Assembly (NCBI RefSeq): GCF_009755665.1
Contig: NZ_CP046622.1
Span: 5,459,001 to 5,523,000, forward strand
Direction: 5' to 3'
Length of the DNA: 64,000 nucleotides
Source of the DNA: Variovorax paradoxus
Lineage (GTDB): Bacteria > Pseudomonadota > Gammaproteobacteria > Burkholderiales > Burkholderiaceae_C
Made by a program: the position numbers and the translations under genes. Under the pieces are notes generated by a model. The model saw only the letters and a program-made list of their open reading frames with translations, searched no databases and was not told the DNA's origin. Shown here one piece after another: positions 39,435 through 48,327 of the stretch. Each line of letters starts with the position of its first letter. The stretch's first letter is position 1.

Positions 39435-39679
39435 GCCGTGGTCTCCACCTGCATGCCTTCGGCGCAGACCGTCTGGCAAGCCAGCATGCGGCGCCCGTCG
39501 ACCCGTACACGGCATTCCTGGCACACGCCCATGCCGCAGAACGGCGCGCGCGGCTGGCCCGAGATGGAGGTGCGTGCCACGCCCATGCTGTCTGCAACGC
39601 GCAATGCCGCGGCCACCGAAGTGCCCGCTTTCACGCGGACCAGGCGGCCATCGATGTGCAGCGAGGTCTGGCCGCTCAT
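39431..39679 (-). CDS. (2Fe-2S) ferredoxin-like subunit of D-hydroxyproline dehydrogenase (HcnA-like)
   Basis: An 82-residue protein with a plant-type [2Fe-2S] arrangement: FCGMGVCQECRVRVDGRRMLACQT (Cys spacing C-x4-C-x2-C-x11-C). It would carry electrons between the two flavin subunits encoded on either side. The ATG at 39679 overlaps the stop of the upstream gene; an ATG two codons earlier is possible. Confidence 0.85.
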   Translation of the reverse strand: MSGQTSLHIDGRLVRVKAGTSVAAALRVADSMGVARTSISGQPRAPFCGMGVCQECRVRVDGRRMLACQTVCAEGMQVETTA

Positions 39680-40785
39680 GCGCATTTCTCCGCGGCAAGG
39701 CTGCGCGGTGCATAGGGCGCCGCATCGAATTCAGGCTCGGTGCCGTTCATCAGCGCCGCGAGCAGATATGCGCTGCCGGGCGCGGTGGTCACGCCCAGGC
39801 CTTCGTGGCCGACCGCGAGCCAGAGCTTTTCGCGCCACGGGTGCTTGCCCAGCAGGGGCAGCCCGTCGGGCGTGGCAGCGCGCATGCCGGTCCAGGAGCG
39901 CACGGCAGTGAGGTCCGCAAGGCCGGGCAGGTACTCAAGCGTTCGTTGCAGCATGCGCGCGAGCATCGGCGCCTCGACGGCCGAGTCGGTGGTGTCGAAC
40001 TGGCGCGAGGAACCGATCAGCAGTTGCCCCGTCGGCCGCGGCTGCACGTTGAAGGCGACCGAATCGCCATCGCTGTGGTGCGCGCTGGTCACGTAGCCGA
40101 GCTCGACGAGCTGGTGATGCACGGTGCCCGGATAGCGGTCGGTAATCAGCAGGTGGCCCTTCTTGGGGCGGATCGGCAGTTCGGGGCACAGGGCGGTGGC
40201 CTCGATGCCGTTGGCGAGCACGATCTGCGAGGCAGTGCGGCGGCTGCCGTCAGCCAGCTGGAGCGTGCCGTCTTCTTCGATGGCATCGACTCTCTCATGT
40301 TCGACACGGACCGAATCGCCGCCCTGCGCAAGCAGCCAGCGCGCTGCATTGGGCGCATACAGAATACCGTCGCCGGGCACTTCCAGTGCGCCTGCAAGGC
40401 CGTTGCGAAGCGCTGGTTCTGCGCGCGCCAGTGCGACCCCATCGAGCAGGCGGCTTTCGATGCCGTGCGCCCGCAGCCGCTGCTGCTTGCGTTCGGCCTC
40501 GTCCATTTCTTCTTCGTTCGCGGCAATCCACAGGGTGCCGCAGGCGCTGTACGCGCAGTCTTCGCTCATGCGCGGCGCCAGGGCGCGCCAGTGCGCGGTC
40601 GAATGGCTGCTCAGTGCGAGTTCGGCCGGGTTGTCGTCCATCACCACCAGGTGCCCCATGCCGGCGCCGGTGGCCCCGCCGATGCGCGCGTCGAGCACCA
40701 ACACGCTGCGGCCTGCTTGTGCCAGCGCATTCGCGCAAGCGGCACCGACGATGCCGGCACCTATGACGATGACATCGGCGTGCAC
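39676..40785 (-). CDS. DadA/HcnC-type FAD amine oxidase subunit of D-hydroxyproline dehydrogenase, GTG start
   Basis: A 369-residue DAO-family protein: FAD motif ADVIVIGAGIVGAACANALAQAG, GATGAGMGHLVVMDD, GGTL-type region CGTLWIAANEEEM, and the C-terminal GLGVTTAPGSAYLLAAL. It is the catalytic amine-oxidising subunit in HcnABC-like complexes. The start codon is GTG at 40785; no ATG is near the fold start. Copy C of the dispersed repeat lies before it, separating it from the epimerase gene. Confidence 0.85.
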   Translation of the reverse strand: MHADVIVIGAGIVGAACANALAQAGRSVLVLDARIGGATGAGMGHLVVMDDNPAELALSSHSTAHWRALAPRMSEDCAYSACGTLWIAANEEEMDEAERKQQRLRAHGIESRLLDGVALARAEPALRNGLAGALEVPGDGILYAPNAARWLLAQGGDSVRVEHERVDAIEEDGTLQLADGSRRTASQIVLANGIEATALCPELPIRPKKGHLLITDRYPGTVHHQLVELGYVTSAHHSDGDSVAFNVQPRPTGQLLIGSSRQFDTTDSAVEAPMLARMLQRTLEYLPGLADLTAVRSWTGMRAATPDGLPLLGKHPWREKLWLAVGHEGLGVTTAPGSAYLLAALMNGTEPEFDAAPYAPRSLAAEKCA

Positions 40786-40821
40786 GGCCTATTGCACTTC
40801 GCGGAACACCGCGGAACCGGC

Positions 40822-40893
40822 TTTGCCGGGCCGCCGGTGTTGCCCCCGGTAGGGGGTTGGCGTAGCGACACGAAGTGCGCGAAGACCGGGGGC
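40822..40893 (-). repeat. Dispersed GC-rich intergenic repeat, copy C (inverted, diverged)
   Basis: On the minus strand: GCCCCCGGTCTTCGCGCACT, then TCGTGTCGCTACGCCAACCC and CCTACCGGGGGCAACACCGG with GGCCCGGC behind. It keeps the CACTTCGTGTCGCT block of copy B and the C-run/G-run palindrome with a different centre. It lies inside the hydroxyproline operon. Confidence 0.6.
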
Positions 40894-40898
40894 GAGCT

Positions 40899-41834
40899 TC
40901 ATGTCCGGATGCCCCACCCGAAAGGATCGTTGTCGTCGATCAGCAGCGTGGCTTCGGCGCTGATGTGTGCCCGGCCCCGCAGGGTTGGAATGACCTTGCC
41001 GTCTTCCACCGTGTAGCTGGCTTCGAAGCGGCTGCCAATCACGCTGGCTTGCGTCCACACCTCGCCCGGCGCAAGCTTGCCGTCGGCCGCAAGGCAGGCG
41101 ATCTTGGCGCTGGTGCCGGTGCCGCATGGCGAGCGGTCGTAGGCGTTGCCGGGGCAAAGCACGAAATTGCGGCTGTCCGCGCCACCGTCGTCATCGGCAA
41201 AGAGTTCGATGTGATCGATCTCCGCGCCTTCCGCCCCAGTGATGCCCTGCGCAGCGAGCGCTTTGCGAAGCGCCTCGGTGTAGCCGGTCAGCGCCGCAAG
41301 GTTGTCACTGGCCACGCGCTGGCCGTGATCGCTCACCAGGAAGAACCAGTTGCCGCCCCATGCCACATCGCCGCGCACGGTGCCATGCCCCGGCAGCTCG
41401 ACGGCCACCTGGTGCAGATGCCGGTAGGCGGGCACGTTGCGCACACTCACCGAACCATCGGCATGCAGCGTGGTCGTGACGGTGCCCACGGGCGTTTCGA
41501 TGCGGTGCTCGCCCACGCCGATGCGCCCCATGTGCGCGAGGCTTGCCACCAGCCCGATGGTGCCGTGGCCGCACATGCCGAGGTAGCCGGTGTTGTTGAA
41601 GAAGATCACGCCGGCCGCTGCATCCTCGGACACGGGTTCGCACAGCAGCGCACCCACCACCACGTCGCTGCCGCGCGGCTCCAGCACGGTGGCGGCGCGC
41701 CACTTGTCGTGCCGCTCGGCCAGCAGCGCGCGGCGCTCGGCCATGCTGCCGCCACCCAGGTCGGGGAACCCGCCAACGACCAGCCGCGTGGGCTCGCCGC
41801 CCGTGTGCGAATCGACGATCTGGATGCGCTGCAT
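40899..41834 (-). CDS. 4-hydroxyproline 2-epimerase (proline racemase family)
   Basis: A 311-residue protein. It has both catalytic Cys residues: C88 in [10 protein letters not shown] and about C236 in [12 protein letters not shown]. The start [20 protein letters not shown] is typical of hydroxyproline epimerases, as is the first-Cys context. Two Cys residues, not Cys/Thr, point to racemase/epimerase activity and against trans-3-hydroxyproline dehydratase. It converts trans-4-hydroxy-L-proline to cis-4-hydroxy-D-proline, the first catabolic step. Confidence 0.9.
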   Translation of the reverse strand: MQRIQIVDSHTGGEPTRLVVGGFPDLGGGSMAERRALLAERHDKWRAATVLEPRGSDVVVGALLCEPVSEDAAAGVIFFNNTGYLGMCGHGTIGLVASLAHMGRIGVGEHRIETPVGTVTTTLHADGSVSVRNVPAYRHLHQVAVELPGHGTVRGDVAWGGNWFFLVSDHGQRVASDNLAALTGYTEALRKALAAQGITGAEGAEIDHIELFADDDGGADSRNFVLCPGNAYDRSPCGTGTSAKIACLAADGKLAPGEVWTQASVIGSRFEASYTVEDGKVIPTLRGRAHISAEATLLIDDNDPFGWGIRT

Positions 41835-41847
41835 GTCTTCCTTCGGA

Positions 41848-42990
41848 TCAGTAGCTGGCCAGGGGAACGGGCGCTGCGTTCTTGAAGGTGTACACCGTGA
41901 TCGGCGCCTGCTTCATGTTGCCCTGCTCGTCGTATGCGTAGGTTGCGGCCACGCCCTTGTAGGTGGTCTTGTAGAGCTCGGCGCCCACCTTGTCGGGGTC
42001 GATGGAGTTGGCCTTCTGCATCGATTCGCCGATGAACATCACCTGGTCGTAGTACGAGGCCGCGTAAGCGTCCGCGTCGACGTTGAAGCGCTTCTTGAAC
42101 TTGGCCTTGAACGCCGGGCCGCTCTGCGCCTTTTCAAGGATGGAGCCGCCCTGCGCGCAGAACACCAGATCGTTGACCGCGTCACCGCCGAGCTTGCCGG
42201 TCGCCGGGCTGCACACCGTGTCGCCGCCCAGCAGCTTGCCGGGCACGGCAAGCTGCTTCATCTGGCGCGCCATGGGTGCGGCCTGCGGCGCATAGCCGCC
42301 GAAGAAAATGGCTTCGGGCGCCTTGGACTTCATGTTGGTGAGGATGGCGGTGAAGTCCACGGCCTTGTCGGTGGTGAACTCCTGGCCGACGATGGTGAGG
42401 CCCTGCTTCTTCGCCTCCTTGGTGAACTCTTCCGCAAGGCCCTGGCCGAACGCGGTGCGGTCGTCGATCACGCCCACCTTGGTGACCTTGAGCACCTTGG
42501 CCGCGTACACGGCCATGCTGGAACCGATCTGGTTGTCGCTCGCGATGATGCGGTACAGGTTCTTGTAGCCGCCCTGCGTGACCTTCGGGTTCGTGCCCAC
42601 AGTGGAAACCATGGTGCCGCCGCTAGCGTAGATGCGCGAAGCCGGAATGGCCACCCCCGAGCAGTACGGCCCCATGACGTACTTGACGCCGTCGTCCACG
42701 AACTTCTGCGCAACGCTCACGCCGGTCTTGGCGTCGCACTGGTCGTCTTCGGACACCAGCTCGAACTTCAGCGTCTTGCCGCCGGCGGTGATCTTCTTCG
42801 CGTTGAGTTCCTCGATGGCAAGGCGCACGCCGTTTTCGTTGTCCTTGCCCGCGAATGCATTCGGACCGGAGAGAGGGCCGCTGTGGCCGATCTTGACGAC
42901 CTGCTCTTGCGCACCGGCGTGGCCTGCGATGGTGAGGGCGGCCAAGCCCACGAGGCCGATGAACGGAACCATGCCTACTTTTGTCTTCAT
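41848..42990 (-). CDS. LivJ/LivK-type branched-chain amino acid ABC substrate-binding protein
   Basis: A 380-residue periplasmic protein. A signal peptide ([21 protein letters not shown]) precedes [20 protein letters not shown] and [15 protein letters not shown], the Leu/Ile/Val-binding fold; one Cys pair around DDQCDAKTG and GPYCSG is as in LivJ. Inside this operon the natural ligand is probably hydroxyproline or a peptide-derived amino acid. No permease or ATPase gene accompanies it. Confidence 0.88.
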   Translation of the reverse strand: MKTKVGMVPFIGLVGLAALTIAGHAGAQEQVVKIGHSGPLSGPNAFAGKDNENGVRLAIEELNAKKITAGGKTLKFELVSEDDQCDAKTGVSVAQKFVDDGVKYVMGPYCSGVAIPASRIYASGGTMVSTVGTNPKVTQGGYKNLYRIIASDNQIGSSMAVYAAKVLKVTKVGVIDDRTAFGQGLAEEFTKEAKKQGLTIVGQEFTTDKAVDFTAILTNMKSKAPEAIFFGGYAPQAAPMARQMKQLAVPGKLLGGDTVCSPATGKLGGDAVNDLVFCAQGGSILEKAQSGPAFKAKFKKRFNVDADAYAASYYDQVMFIGESMQKANSIDPDKVGAELYKTTYKGVAATYAYDEQGNMKQAPITVYTFKNAAPVPLASY

Positions 42991-43029
42991 GCTTCTTCCT
43001 AGGTTGGGGAACAACGAAAAGAGCGGTTA

Positions 43030-43944
43030 TTACATAACCGACTGGTACTGCACAGGCCGCGTTGCCAGCGCCTTCTTCACAATTGCCTCAACGGCCGCGC
43101 GCTCCTCGCCGATAAGCGGCAGCCGCGGGCGGCGCATGTGCTCGCTGCCCACGCCCACCAGTGCGTCGACCAGCTTCAGGTTCTGCACCAGCTTGGTCGA
43201 CACATCCAGGTGCAGCATCGGCGTCATCCACTGGTAGAGCTTCAGGGCTTCGGCAAACTTGCCGGCCTTCATCAGGTCGTACAGCGCCACCGTCTCGCGC
43301 GGGAATGCGCAGCCAACGCCTGCCAGCAGGCCGTCGCAGCCCAGCGCCAACCCTTCATATGCCAGGTCGTCCACCCCCAGGAACAGCTGGTAGCGGTCGC
43401 CCACCGTGTTGCGCAGGTCCGTGATGCGGCGGATGTTGTCCGTGCTTTCCTTGATGGCCGCAATCCATTCGCAGTCCGCCAGCTCCACCATGTGCTCGGG
43501 CTTCAGGTCCACCCGGTAGGCCACCGGGTTGTTGTAGACCATGATGGGTTTTTGCGCCGCGTTGGCGATGGTGCGCACATTCAGCATTGCCTCGCGCGCA
43601 TCGGCCACGTAGATCACCGAGGGCATCACCATGAAGCCCGCCACGCCCAGCTTGTTGGCTCCGTCCACATAGCGCAGCGCTTCGCGCGTGCTGGTTTCGG
43701 ACACATTCGCCAGCACCGGAATGCGGCCGTCCGTGGCTTCGAGCGCGATCTTGGCGACCTGCAGCTTTTCTTCGAGCGTTAGCGTGCTCGCTTCACCTAG
43801 CGAACCGCAGGTGACCAGGCCGTGGATGCCGTTGCGGATCTGGAAGTCGATGTGGCGCGCAGTGCCCTCGGCATCGATGCTTTCGTCGGCGTGGAACTTG
43901 GTGGTGATGGCGGGAAAGATGCCTTGCCAGCGGGGATTGGTCAC
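43030..43944 (-). CDS. DapA-family lyase, probable 1-pyrroline-4-hydroxy-2-carboxylate deaminase, GTG start
   Basis: A 304-residue class I aldolase-like protein: GIFPAITTKFHADESID, GLVTCGSLGEASTLTLEEK, VYNNPVAYRVDL and the Schiff-base Lys in WIAAIKESTDNIRR (about residue 163). The GTG at 43944 has AGGAG 9 nt upstream. In hydroxyproline degradation this family removes ammonia and water from 1-pyrroline-4-hydroxy-2-carboxylate to give alpha-ketoglutarate semialdehyde. It is the first gene of the operon. Confidence 0.83.
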   Translation of the reverse strand: MTNPRWQGIFPAITTKFHADESIDAEGTARHIDFQIRNGIHGLVTCGSLGEASTLTLEEKLQVAKIALEATDGRIPVLANVSETSTREALRYVDGANKLGVAGFMVMPSVIYVADAREAMLNVRTIANAAQKPIMVYNNPVAYRVDLKPEHMVELADCEWIAAIKESTDNIRRITDLRNTVGDRYQLFLGVDDLAYEGLALGCDGLLAGVGCAFPRETVALYDLMKAGKFAEALKLYQWMTPMLHLDVSTKLVQNLKLVDALVGVGSEHMRRPRLPLIGEERAAVEAIVKKALATRPVQYQSVM

Positions 43945-43989
43945 GGATGGTGCTCCTGAGGTGTGCGGTGGAAATCAGGTGCACTTTAA

Positions 43990-44006
43990 ATATATTAACA
44001 ATATAT
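43990..44006 (-). promoter_or_regulatory. Candidate GntR operator in the hydroxyproline operon promoter
   Basis: ATATATT-GTT-AATATAT on the operon strand, a perfect 7-bp inverted repeat with a 3-bp centre. It directly follows TTGACG, which could be the -35 box, so the palindrome would fill the promoter spacer. It lies 46 nt before the first gene. Best candidate site for the GntR regulator encoded at the operon end. Confidence 0.55.
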
Positions 44007-44079
44007 CGTCAAGACATTTCTGCTTTGCCGCGGCGATGGGCACAAGACCGGCTCGCTCAAGTCTTGCGTGGTCGGGGTC

Positions 44080-45423
44080 TTATTCGACGCGTGGCGCGCC
44101 GGCGTTGCCGATGTCGGCAAGCCCCGAGCGAAAGCGCTCAGCTTCGCTTCGCATGCTCCGCGAAATGGCTTCCCACGTCCGTGCGGGGAAGTCGGTCGGC
44201 AACAGGGCCTCTACTTCGTCCAAGGCCTCGTCCAGCGACTCCACCATGCCGAGCATGGCGTTCCACACCTCGATGCCGCCGTTCTTCATTGCCAATTGAT
44301 GCCAATGGCGGGTCTGGATGGTGTGGAAAACGTAGTGCTTGTTTTTGGAACGGACCGCCATCGCCAGGCCCGCCTTGCGCGACTGGAACTGGTTGGGCCC
44401 GGTGCCGAAATAAGGCCACATCGAAATGATGTCGTAGAGCGGCGTCATGTCATAAACGTCGCCTTGGTACAGGCGGACCGAAAAGTTCTTGGCGTGGCCG
44501 TCTGTCGCCGCCAGAAGAAAAAAGGCCAGCTGGGTCAGGAGAAACCGGGTGCGGTCGTCGGCGCTCCGGCTTCCTTGCAGGAGTTGCAGGCAATTGGGCA
44601 TGCCGGGGCCTTCATCTTGCTCGTACTTCCTGGTCGACGGCAGCCCCATGGCTTGGCAAAAGTCTTCTTGCGGCAGGCGCGCGATCCATGTGCCGCCCTC
44701 CATCCACTCGCGATCGAAGCGCTCCACCACCAAGACCGTCTGGCCCTCGAAGGTCGCAATGGATGTAGGCGCCACAGGCAGGCCGAGCGCCTCGACGATC
44801 TGCGCGCAGAGCCATTCGTTCTGCACCGAGTCGGATGCGTCCACGCGCCGGGAGCCGCCGATGAGCCCAAGCGGCAGCTTGATGATGTGCGTGGTGGGCG
44901 TGGCGCCATGCGGGCGGCACCATGCGCCGTTCCAGCGGGTCAGGGCGGTCTTCTCCTGGGCGCCGGCAAGAGAGATGCGAAACAGGTCTTCGTCGCGCAT
45001 GCTTTCGGGCGTGGCGTCGGACGGAACGGTGCGCAGCAGCTCGGCGACCTCGTTGTCGCCAAGAGGCTCGCAGTTCACGGCCCTCCAGCCCTCAGGCTCG
45101 GCTCCTTCGGGCAGCAACTGCACAGCGCCGACGCAGTCGCGCCCAATGGCTTCGAGCAGGTCGAAGGTGTCGATGTCCTTGAGCTTGAAGCGACGGCCCA
45201 GACGCACCCGGACTGCGATGTTGTCCGGCAGCAGGTTGTCGAAGTAGTTCCTGACCACGTCGCCGCGGACTTCGAGCGTGCTGTTGATCGGAATCGACAG
45301 CGAGAGCGATCGCTGCCGCGGCGAATCGAGCCACCGCGGGTGATAGCGGAAAGTGTGGGAATCCCGATCGACAAGCCAGGTGCCGACCAGTTCGCCGTTC
45401 ATCCACGCGTTCAGCGCCTGCAT
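44080..45423 (-). CDS. hipA: HipA-family serine/threonine kinase toxin
   Basis: A 447-residue protein. N-terminal HipA part (ALNAWMNGELVGTW through NYFDNLLPDN), then RISLAGAQEKTAL (the conserved SLAGAQ-K loop), THIIKLPL, ERFDRE, and the kinase core FLLAATDGHAKNFSVRL (catalytic Asp and Asn around residue 306-310) and MTPLYDIIS (DFG-like Asp). All catalytic residues are present. E. coli HipA phosphorylates glutamyl-tRNA synthetase to cause growth arrest. It starts on the last base of the hipB stop (TAATG). Confidence 0.93.
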   Translation of the reverse strand: MQALNAWMNGELVGTWLVDRDSHTFRYHPRWLDSPRQRSLSLSIPINSTLEVRGDVVRNYFDNLLPDNIAVRVRLGRRFKLKDIDTFDLLEAIGRDCVGAVQLLPEGAEPEGWRAVNCEPLGDNEVAELLRTVPSDATPESMRDEDLFRISLAGAQEKTALTRWNGAWCRPHGATPTTHIIKLPLGLIGGSRRVDASDSVQNEWLCAQIVEALGLPVAPTSIATFEGQTVLVVERFDREWMEGGTWIARLPQEDFCQAMGLPSTRKYEQDEGPGMPNCLQLLQGSRSADDRTRFLLTQLAFFLLAATDGHAKNFSVRLYQGDVYDMTPLYDIISMWPYFGTGPNQFQSRKAGLAMAVRSKNKHYVFHTIQTRHWHQLAMKNGGIEVWNAMLGMVESLDEALDEVEALLPTDFPARTWEAISRSMRSEAERFRSGLADIGNAGAPRVE

Positions 45424-45920
45424 TACCAGGAGCCCGTCTTTGGCCGGATGACGAAGCTGCGGCGCGAGTTCGGCTTTACGTTCCTGCCCGGGTTCAGGGC
45501 TTGGAGCTGCCGTAGCAATGTGCCCGGTGCGGTCGATTGGGGCGCCGGAGCGCCAGTCTCCCCGGGAGACAGCGTGACCAGCACGGAGCCATCACTCATC
45601 TGCCGGGTCGTCCACGGCCCCGCCGGAAGGTTCACGGCTGCGTCCTGGAGCGGCTCATATGTTGTCGAGGGCTCCTCCCTCGCGTACAGGACGCCGCCCG
45701 AAGGCGTGTCTTCCCGCAGAAAGAAGGTCGCGCCCAAGGTCGACAGGAGCTTTGCCAGCTGTTCGAGGCTGACAGCTCCGGGATTCGCTTCGATTTCCGC
45801 GATGCGTGCCTGGCTGACACCGACGAGTGCACCGGCTTGCGCCTGTGTCAGGCCACGTTTTTTCCGTAGGGCCTTCAGGTGAGGCCGCAGTTGGTCGACG
45901 AAGCGAAGGGGATAGTCCAT
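45423..45920 (-). CDS. hipB: HipB-type antitoxin with a long C-terminal extension
   Basis: A 165-residue protein, nearly twice the length of E. coli HipB (88). Residues about 12-75 are an XRE helix-turn-helix (LKALRKKRGLTQAQAGALVG, VSQARIAEIEANPGAVSLEQ). The remaining part is Pro/Thr/Ser-rich and looks disordered. It ends RPKTGSW; E. coli HipB also ends in Trp, which docks on HipA. The ATG at 45920 begins MDYPLRF; longer frames run into the operator region. Confidence 0.88.
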   Translation of the reverse strand: MDYPLRFVDQLRPHLKALRKKRGLTQAQAGALVGVSQARIAEIEANPGAVSLEQLAKLLSTLGATFFLREDTPSGGVLYAREEPSTTYEPLQDAAVNLPAGPWTTRQMSDGSVLVTLSPGETGAPAPQSTAPGTLLRQLQALNPGRNVKPNSRRSFVIRPKTGSW

Positions 45921-45987
45921 CTTGCAAGCAAGATATCGGCCCTGACCTATTTTGTCAATATACAAGAGCTGGCTTGTTTCTTCCGAA

Positions 45988-46005
45988 TATAGGTCATAGC
46001 CTATA
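45988..46005. promoter_or_regulatory. Candidate HipB operator
   Basis: TATAGG-TCATAG-CCTATA, a perfect 6-bp inverted repeat with a 6-bp spacer, 68 nt before the hipB start. A CCTATTTTG half-site lies near 45948. E. coli HipB binds a similar split palindrome (TATCC-N8-GGATA), so autoregulation is plausible. Confidence 0.5.
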
Positions 46006-46040
46006 CCAGGTAAAAACGAGACAAAGCTTGTAACGTCCGC

Positions 46041-47042
46041 CTAGTCGATCTTGGCGCCCGATGCTTTCACCACCGCGCCCATCGCATCCCAATCCGCCCG
46101 CAGCAGCTTCTGAAACTCCTCGGCGCTCTGCGTGCGGGGCTCCACGCCCAGCCGCTTGAAGCGCTCCTGGATCATCGGATCGGCCAGAACCTTGTTGGTG
46201 GCCGCGTTGAGGCGCTCGACCTCGGCCTTGGGTGTGCCGGCAGGCGCGAGCAGGCCGATCCATGAATCGAATGCGTAGCCCGGCAGGCCGCTCTCCGCCA
46301 CGGTTGGCAGGCTGGGCAGGAAGGGGCTGCGCGCCTTGCCGGTCGACGCGAGCAGCTTCATGCGCGGGTCCGACTGAAAACCCATCACGCCGATGCTCGA
46401 GGAAATGACCGCCTGCACCCGACCCGCGAGCACTTCGTTCACCGCCTCGCCCGTGGATTTGGTCGGAATGTGAGTCATCTCCAGCCCTGCCTTGGCGAGG
46501 AACGACGCCATTGCAAGGTGCGTGGCACTGCCGTTGCCCGCCGAGGCGTAGTTGTACTTGCCCGGGTTGGCCTTCACCTCCTTGATGAAGTCGGCCGTGT
46601 TCGACACGTTGAGCCCGCTCGCCACCGCCAGCACATAGCCCGCGTTGCCGATGTTGGCCACGCCCACGAAGTCCTTCAGCGGGTCGTACGAGAGCTTGCT
46701 GTACAAAAAGCCGGCGATGTTATGGCTCGCGGCGGCGAGCACCAGCGTGTTGCCGTCCGGCGGCGCCTTGGCCACTGCCGCCGCGCCCACTGTGCCGCCC
46801 GCGCCCGCACGGTTCTCGACGATTGCGCTGGCATTGAGCGCCGTGCCGAGCTCAGCATTGAAGGCGCGCGCCACGGTGTCTTGCACCGCACCGGTGCCGA
46901 AGGGCACGACGATGTGGATCACTCGCTGCTGCTGCTGCGCATGGACGGGCACGAGGGCGCCGAGCGTCGCGGCGGCTGCAAGGGCAGCCAGCGAACGCCG
47001 GGTGAACAGGGTCGGGGTCATCTGAGTGGCCGCTTTCATCAT
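46041..47042 (-). CDS. Bug-family tripartite tricarboxylate transporter substrate receptor
   Basis: A 333-residue periplasmic protein with a twin-Arg-like signal region (LFTRRSLAALAAAATLGALV) and Bug motifs VIHIVVPFGTGAVQDTVARAF, ENRAGAGGTVGAAAVAK and HIPTKSTGEAVNEVLAGR. It follows an M20 amidohydrolase gene by 18 nt, so the two are probably coexpressed: the receptor may deliver an N-acylated amino acid or amide that the hydrolase splits. Confidence 0.88.
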   Translation of the reverse strand: MMKAATQMTPTLFTRRSLAALAAAATLGALVPVHAQQQQRVIHIVVPFGTGAVQDTVARAFNAELGTALNASAIVENRAGAGGTVGAAAVAKAPPDGNTLVLAAASHNIAGFLYSKLSYDPLKDFVGVANIGNAGYVLAVASGLNVSNTADFIKEVKANPGKYNYASAGNGSATHLAMASFLAKAGLEMTHIPTKSTGEAVNEVLAGRVQAVISSSIGVMGFQSDPRMKLLASTGKARSPFLPSLPTVAESGLPGYAFDSWIGLLAPAGTPKAEVERLNAATNKVLADPMIQERFKRLGVEPRTQSAEEFQKLLRADWDAMGAVVKASGAKID

Positions 47043-47060
47043 CTTTGGCAGTAAAAAATT

Positions 47061-48266
47061 TCAGGCGCCCGACGGCAGCCAGCGCTGTACCAGCTTCACG
47101 AAGTAGCTGGCGCCGATCGGAATGATCTCGTCGTTGAAGTCGAACGAGGTGTTGTGGATGATGCAAGGGCCGGGCCCGTGGCCGTCGAGCCGGTGGTCGC
47201 CATCGCCATTGCCCAGGAAGGCGTAGCAGCCGGGCCGCGCAAGCAGCATGTGCGCGAAGTCTTCGGCGCCCATTACGGCTGGAAAGTTGTCGGTGACCAT
47301 GTCGTCGCCCACCACCTCGCGCATCACGCTGGCGGCAAAGCGCGCCTCGGCCGCATGGTTGACCACCGGCGGCGAGGAGCGGTTGAAGAAAACCTCGGCC
47401 GTGCAGCCGTGCGCCGCGGCCACACCCGCCGCCACCTCGCGCAGCCGCGCCTCGATTTTGTCGATGGCTTCGATCGAGAAGGTGCGGATGGTGCCGCCGA
47501 CCGTGGCCACGTCGGGAATCACGTTGGGCGCATCCGAACCCTGCAGCTGGGTGACTGCGAGCAGGGCACGTTCAGTGCTCGGAATGGTGCGCGGCACGAT
47601 GGTCTGCAACTGCTGCGCGAGCGTGACCACCGCGGCCACCGGGTCGATGCCCGTGTGCGGCATCGAGGCGTGCGTGCCACGCCCACGCACGGTGATCTTG
47701 TAGGTATTGCTCGAGGCCATCAGTGCGCCTTCGTTGAGCGCGAAGCGGCCCACATCGCCCACCGGAAAGTTGTGCAGCGCAAAGACGGCGTCGCATGGAA
47801 AGCGGTCGAACAGGCCGTCCTGGATCATCTTCTTGGCGCCGGCCTTGCCCATCTCCTCGGCGGGCTGGAAGATGAAATGCACCGTGCCGTCGAAATCATC
47901 CGGCCCCTGCTGCGACAGGTGCCACGCCGCGGCCAGCAGCATGGTGGTGTGGCCGTCGTGGCCGCAGGCATGCATGCGGCCGGCGTGGGTGGACTTGTGG
48001 GCGAACTCGTTGGCCTCATGGAGCGGCAGCGCATCCATGTCGGCGCGCAGGCCGATGGTGCGCGAGCTGGTGCCCTTGCGCAGCACGCCCACAAGGCCCG
48101 TGCCGGCAAGGCCGCGGTGCACCTCGATGCCCCATTCGGCGAGCAGGCTCGCCACCTTTTCGGAGGTGCGATGCTCTTCGAAACCGAGTTCGGGGTGGGC
48201 GTGAATGTCGCGTCGGATGTCGACGAAGCGGGAGACGTTGGCGGCGAAGGAATCGACGAGGTTCAT
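47061..48266 (-). CDS. M20-family amidohydrolase (hippurate hydrolase type)
   Basis: A 401-residue protein. Metal-site motifs: RRDIHAHPELGFEEHRTSE, GLRADMDALPLHE, HACGHDGHTTMLL, FQPAEEMGKAGAKKM, NFPAVMGAEDFAHML and the C-terminal HNTSFDFNDE. The dimerisation domain lies between (about 180-300). It hydrolyses N-acyl amino acids. A 17-bp palindrome overlaps its promoter region. Confidence 0.93.
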   Translation of the reverse strand: MNLVDSFAANVSRFVDIRRDIHAHPELGFEEHRTSEKVASLLAEWGIEVHRGLAGTGLVGVLRKGTSSRTIGLRADMDALPLHEANEFAHKSTHAGRMHACGHDGHTTMLLAAAWHLSQQGPDDFDGTVHFIFQPAEEMGKAGAKKMIQDGLFDRFPCDAVFALHNFPVGDVGRFALNEGALMASSNTYKITVRGRGTHASMPHTGIDPVAAVVTLAQQLQTIVPRTIPSTERALLAVTQLQGSDAPNVIPDVATVGGTIRTFSIEAIDKIEARLREVAAGVAAAHGCTAEVFFNRSSPPVVNHAAEARFAASVMREVVGDDMVTDNFPAVMGAEDFAHMLLARPGCYAFLGNGDGDHRLDGHGPGPCIIHNTSFDFNDEIIPIGASYFVKLVQRWLPSGA

Positions 48267-48288
48267 GAGGATGGGCGCTGCAGCGGAG

Positions 48289-48305
48289 TCGTTCGAAGCG
48301 AACGA
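48289..48305. promoter_or_regulatory. 17-bp palindrome before the amidohydrolase gene
   Basis: TCGTTCG-AAG-CGAACGA, a perfect 7-bp inverted repeat centred 31 nt before the start at 48266. Possible repressor site or leader hairpin. No regulator gene is adjacent. Confidence 0.4.
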
Positions 48306-48327
48306 TTCTGGCGCAGCTCCCCATCGG

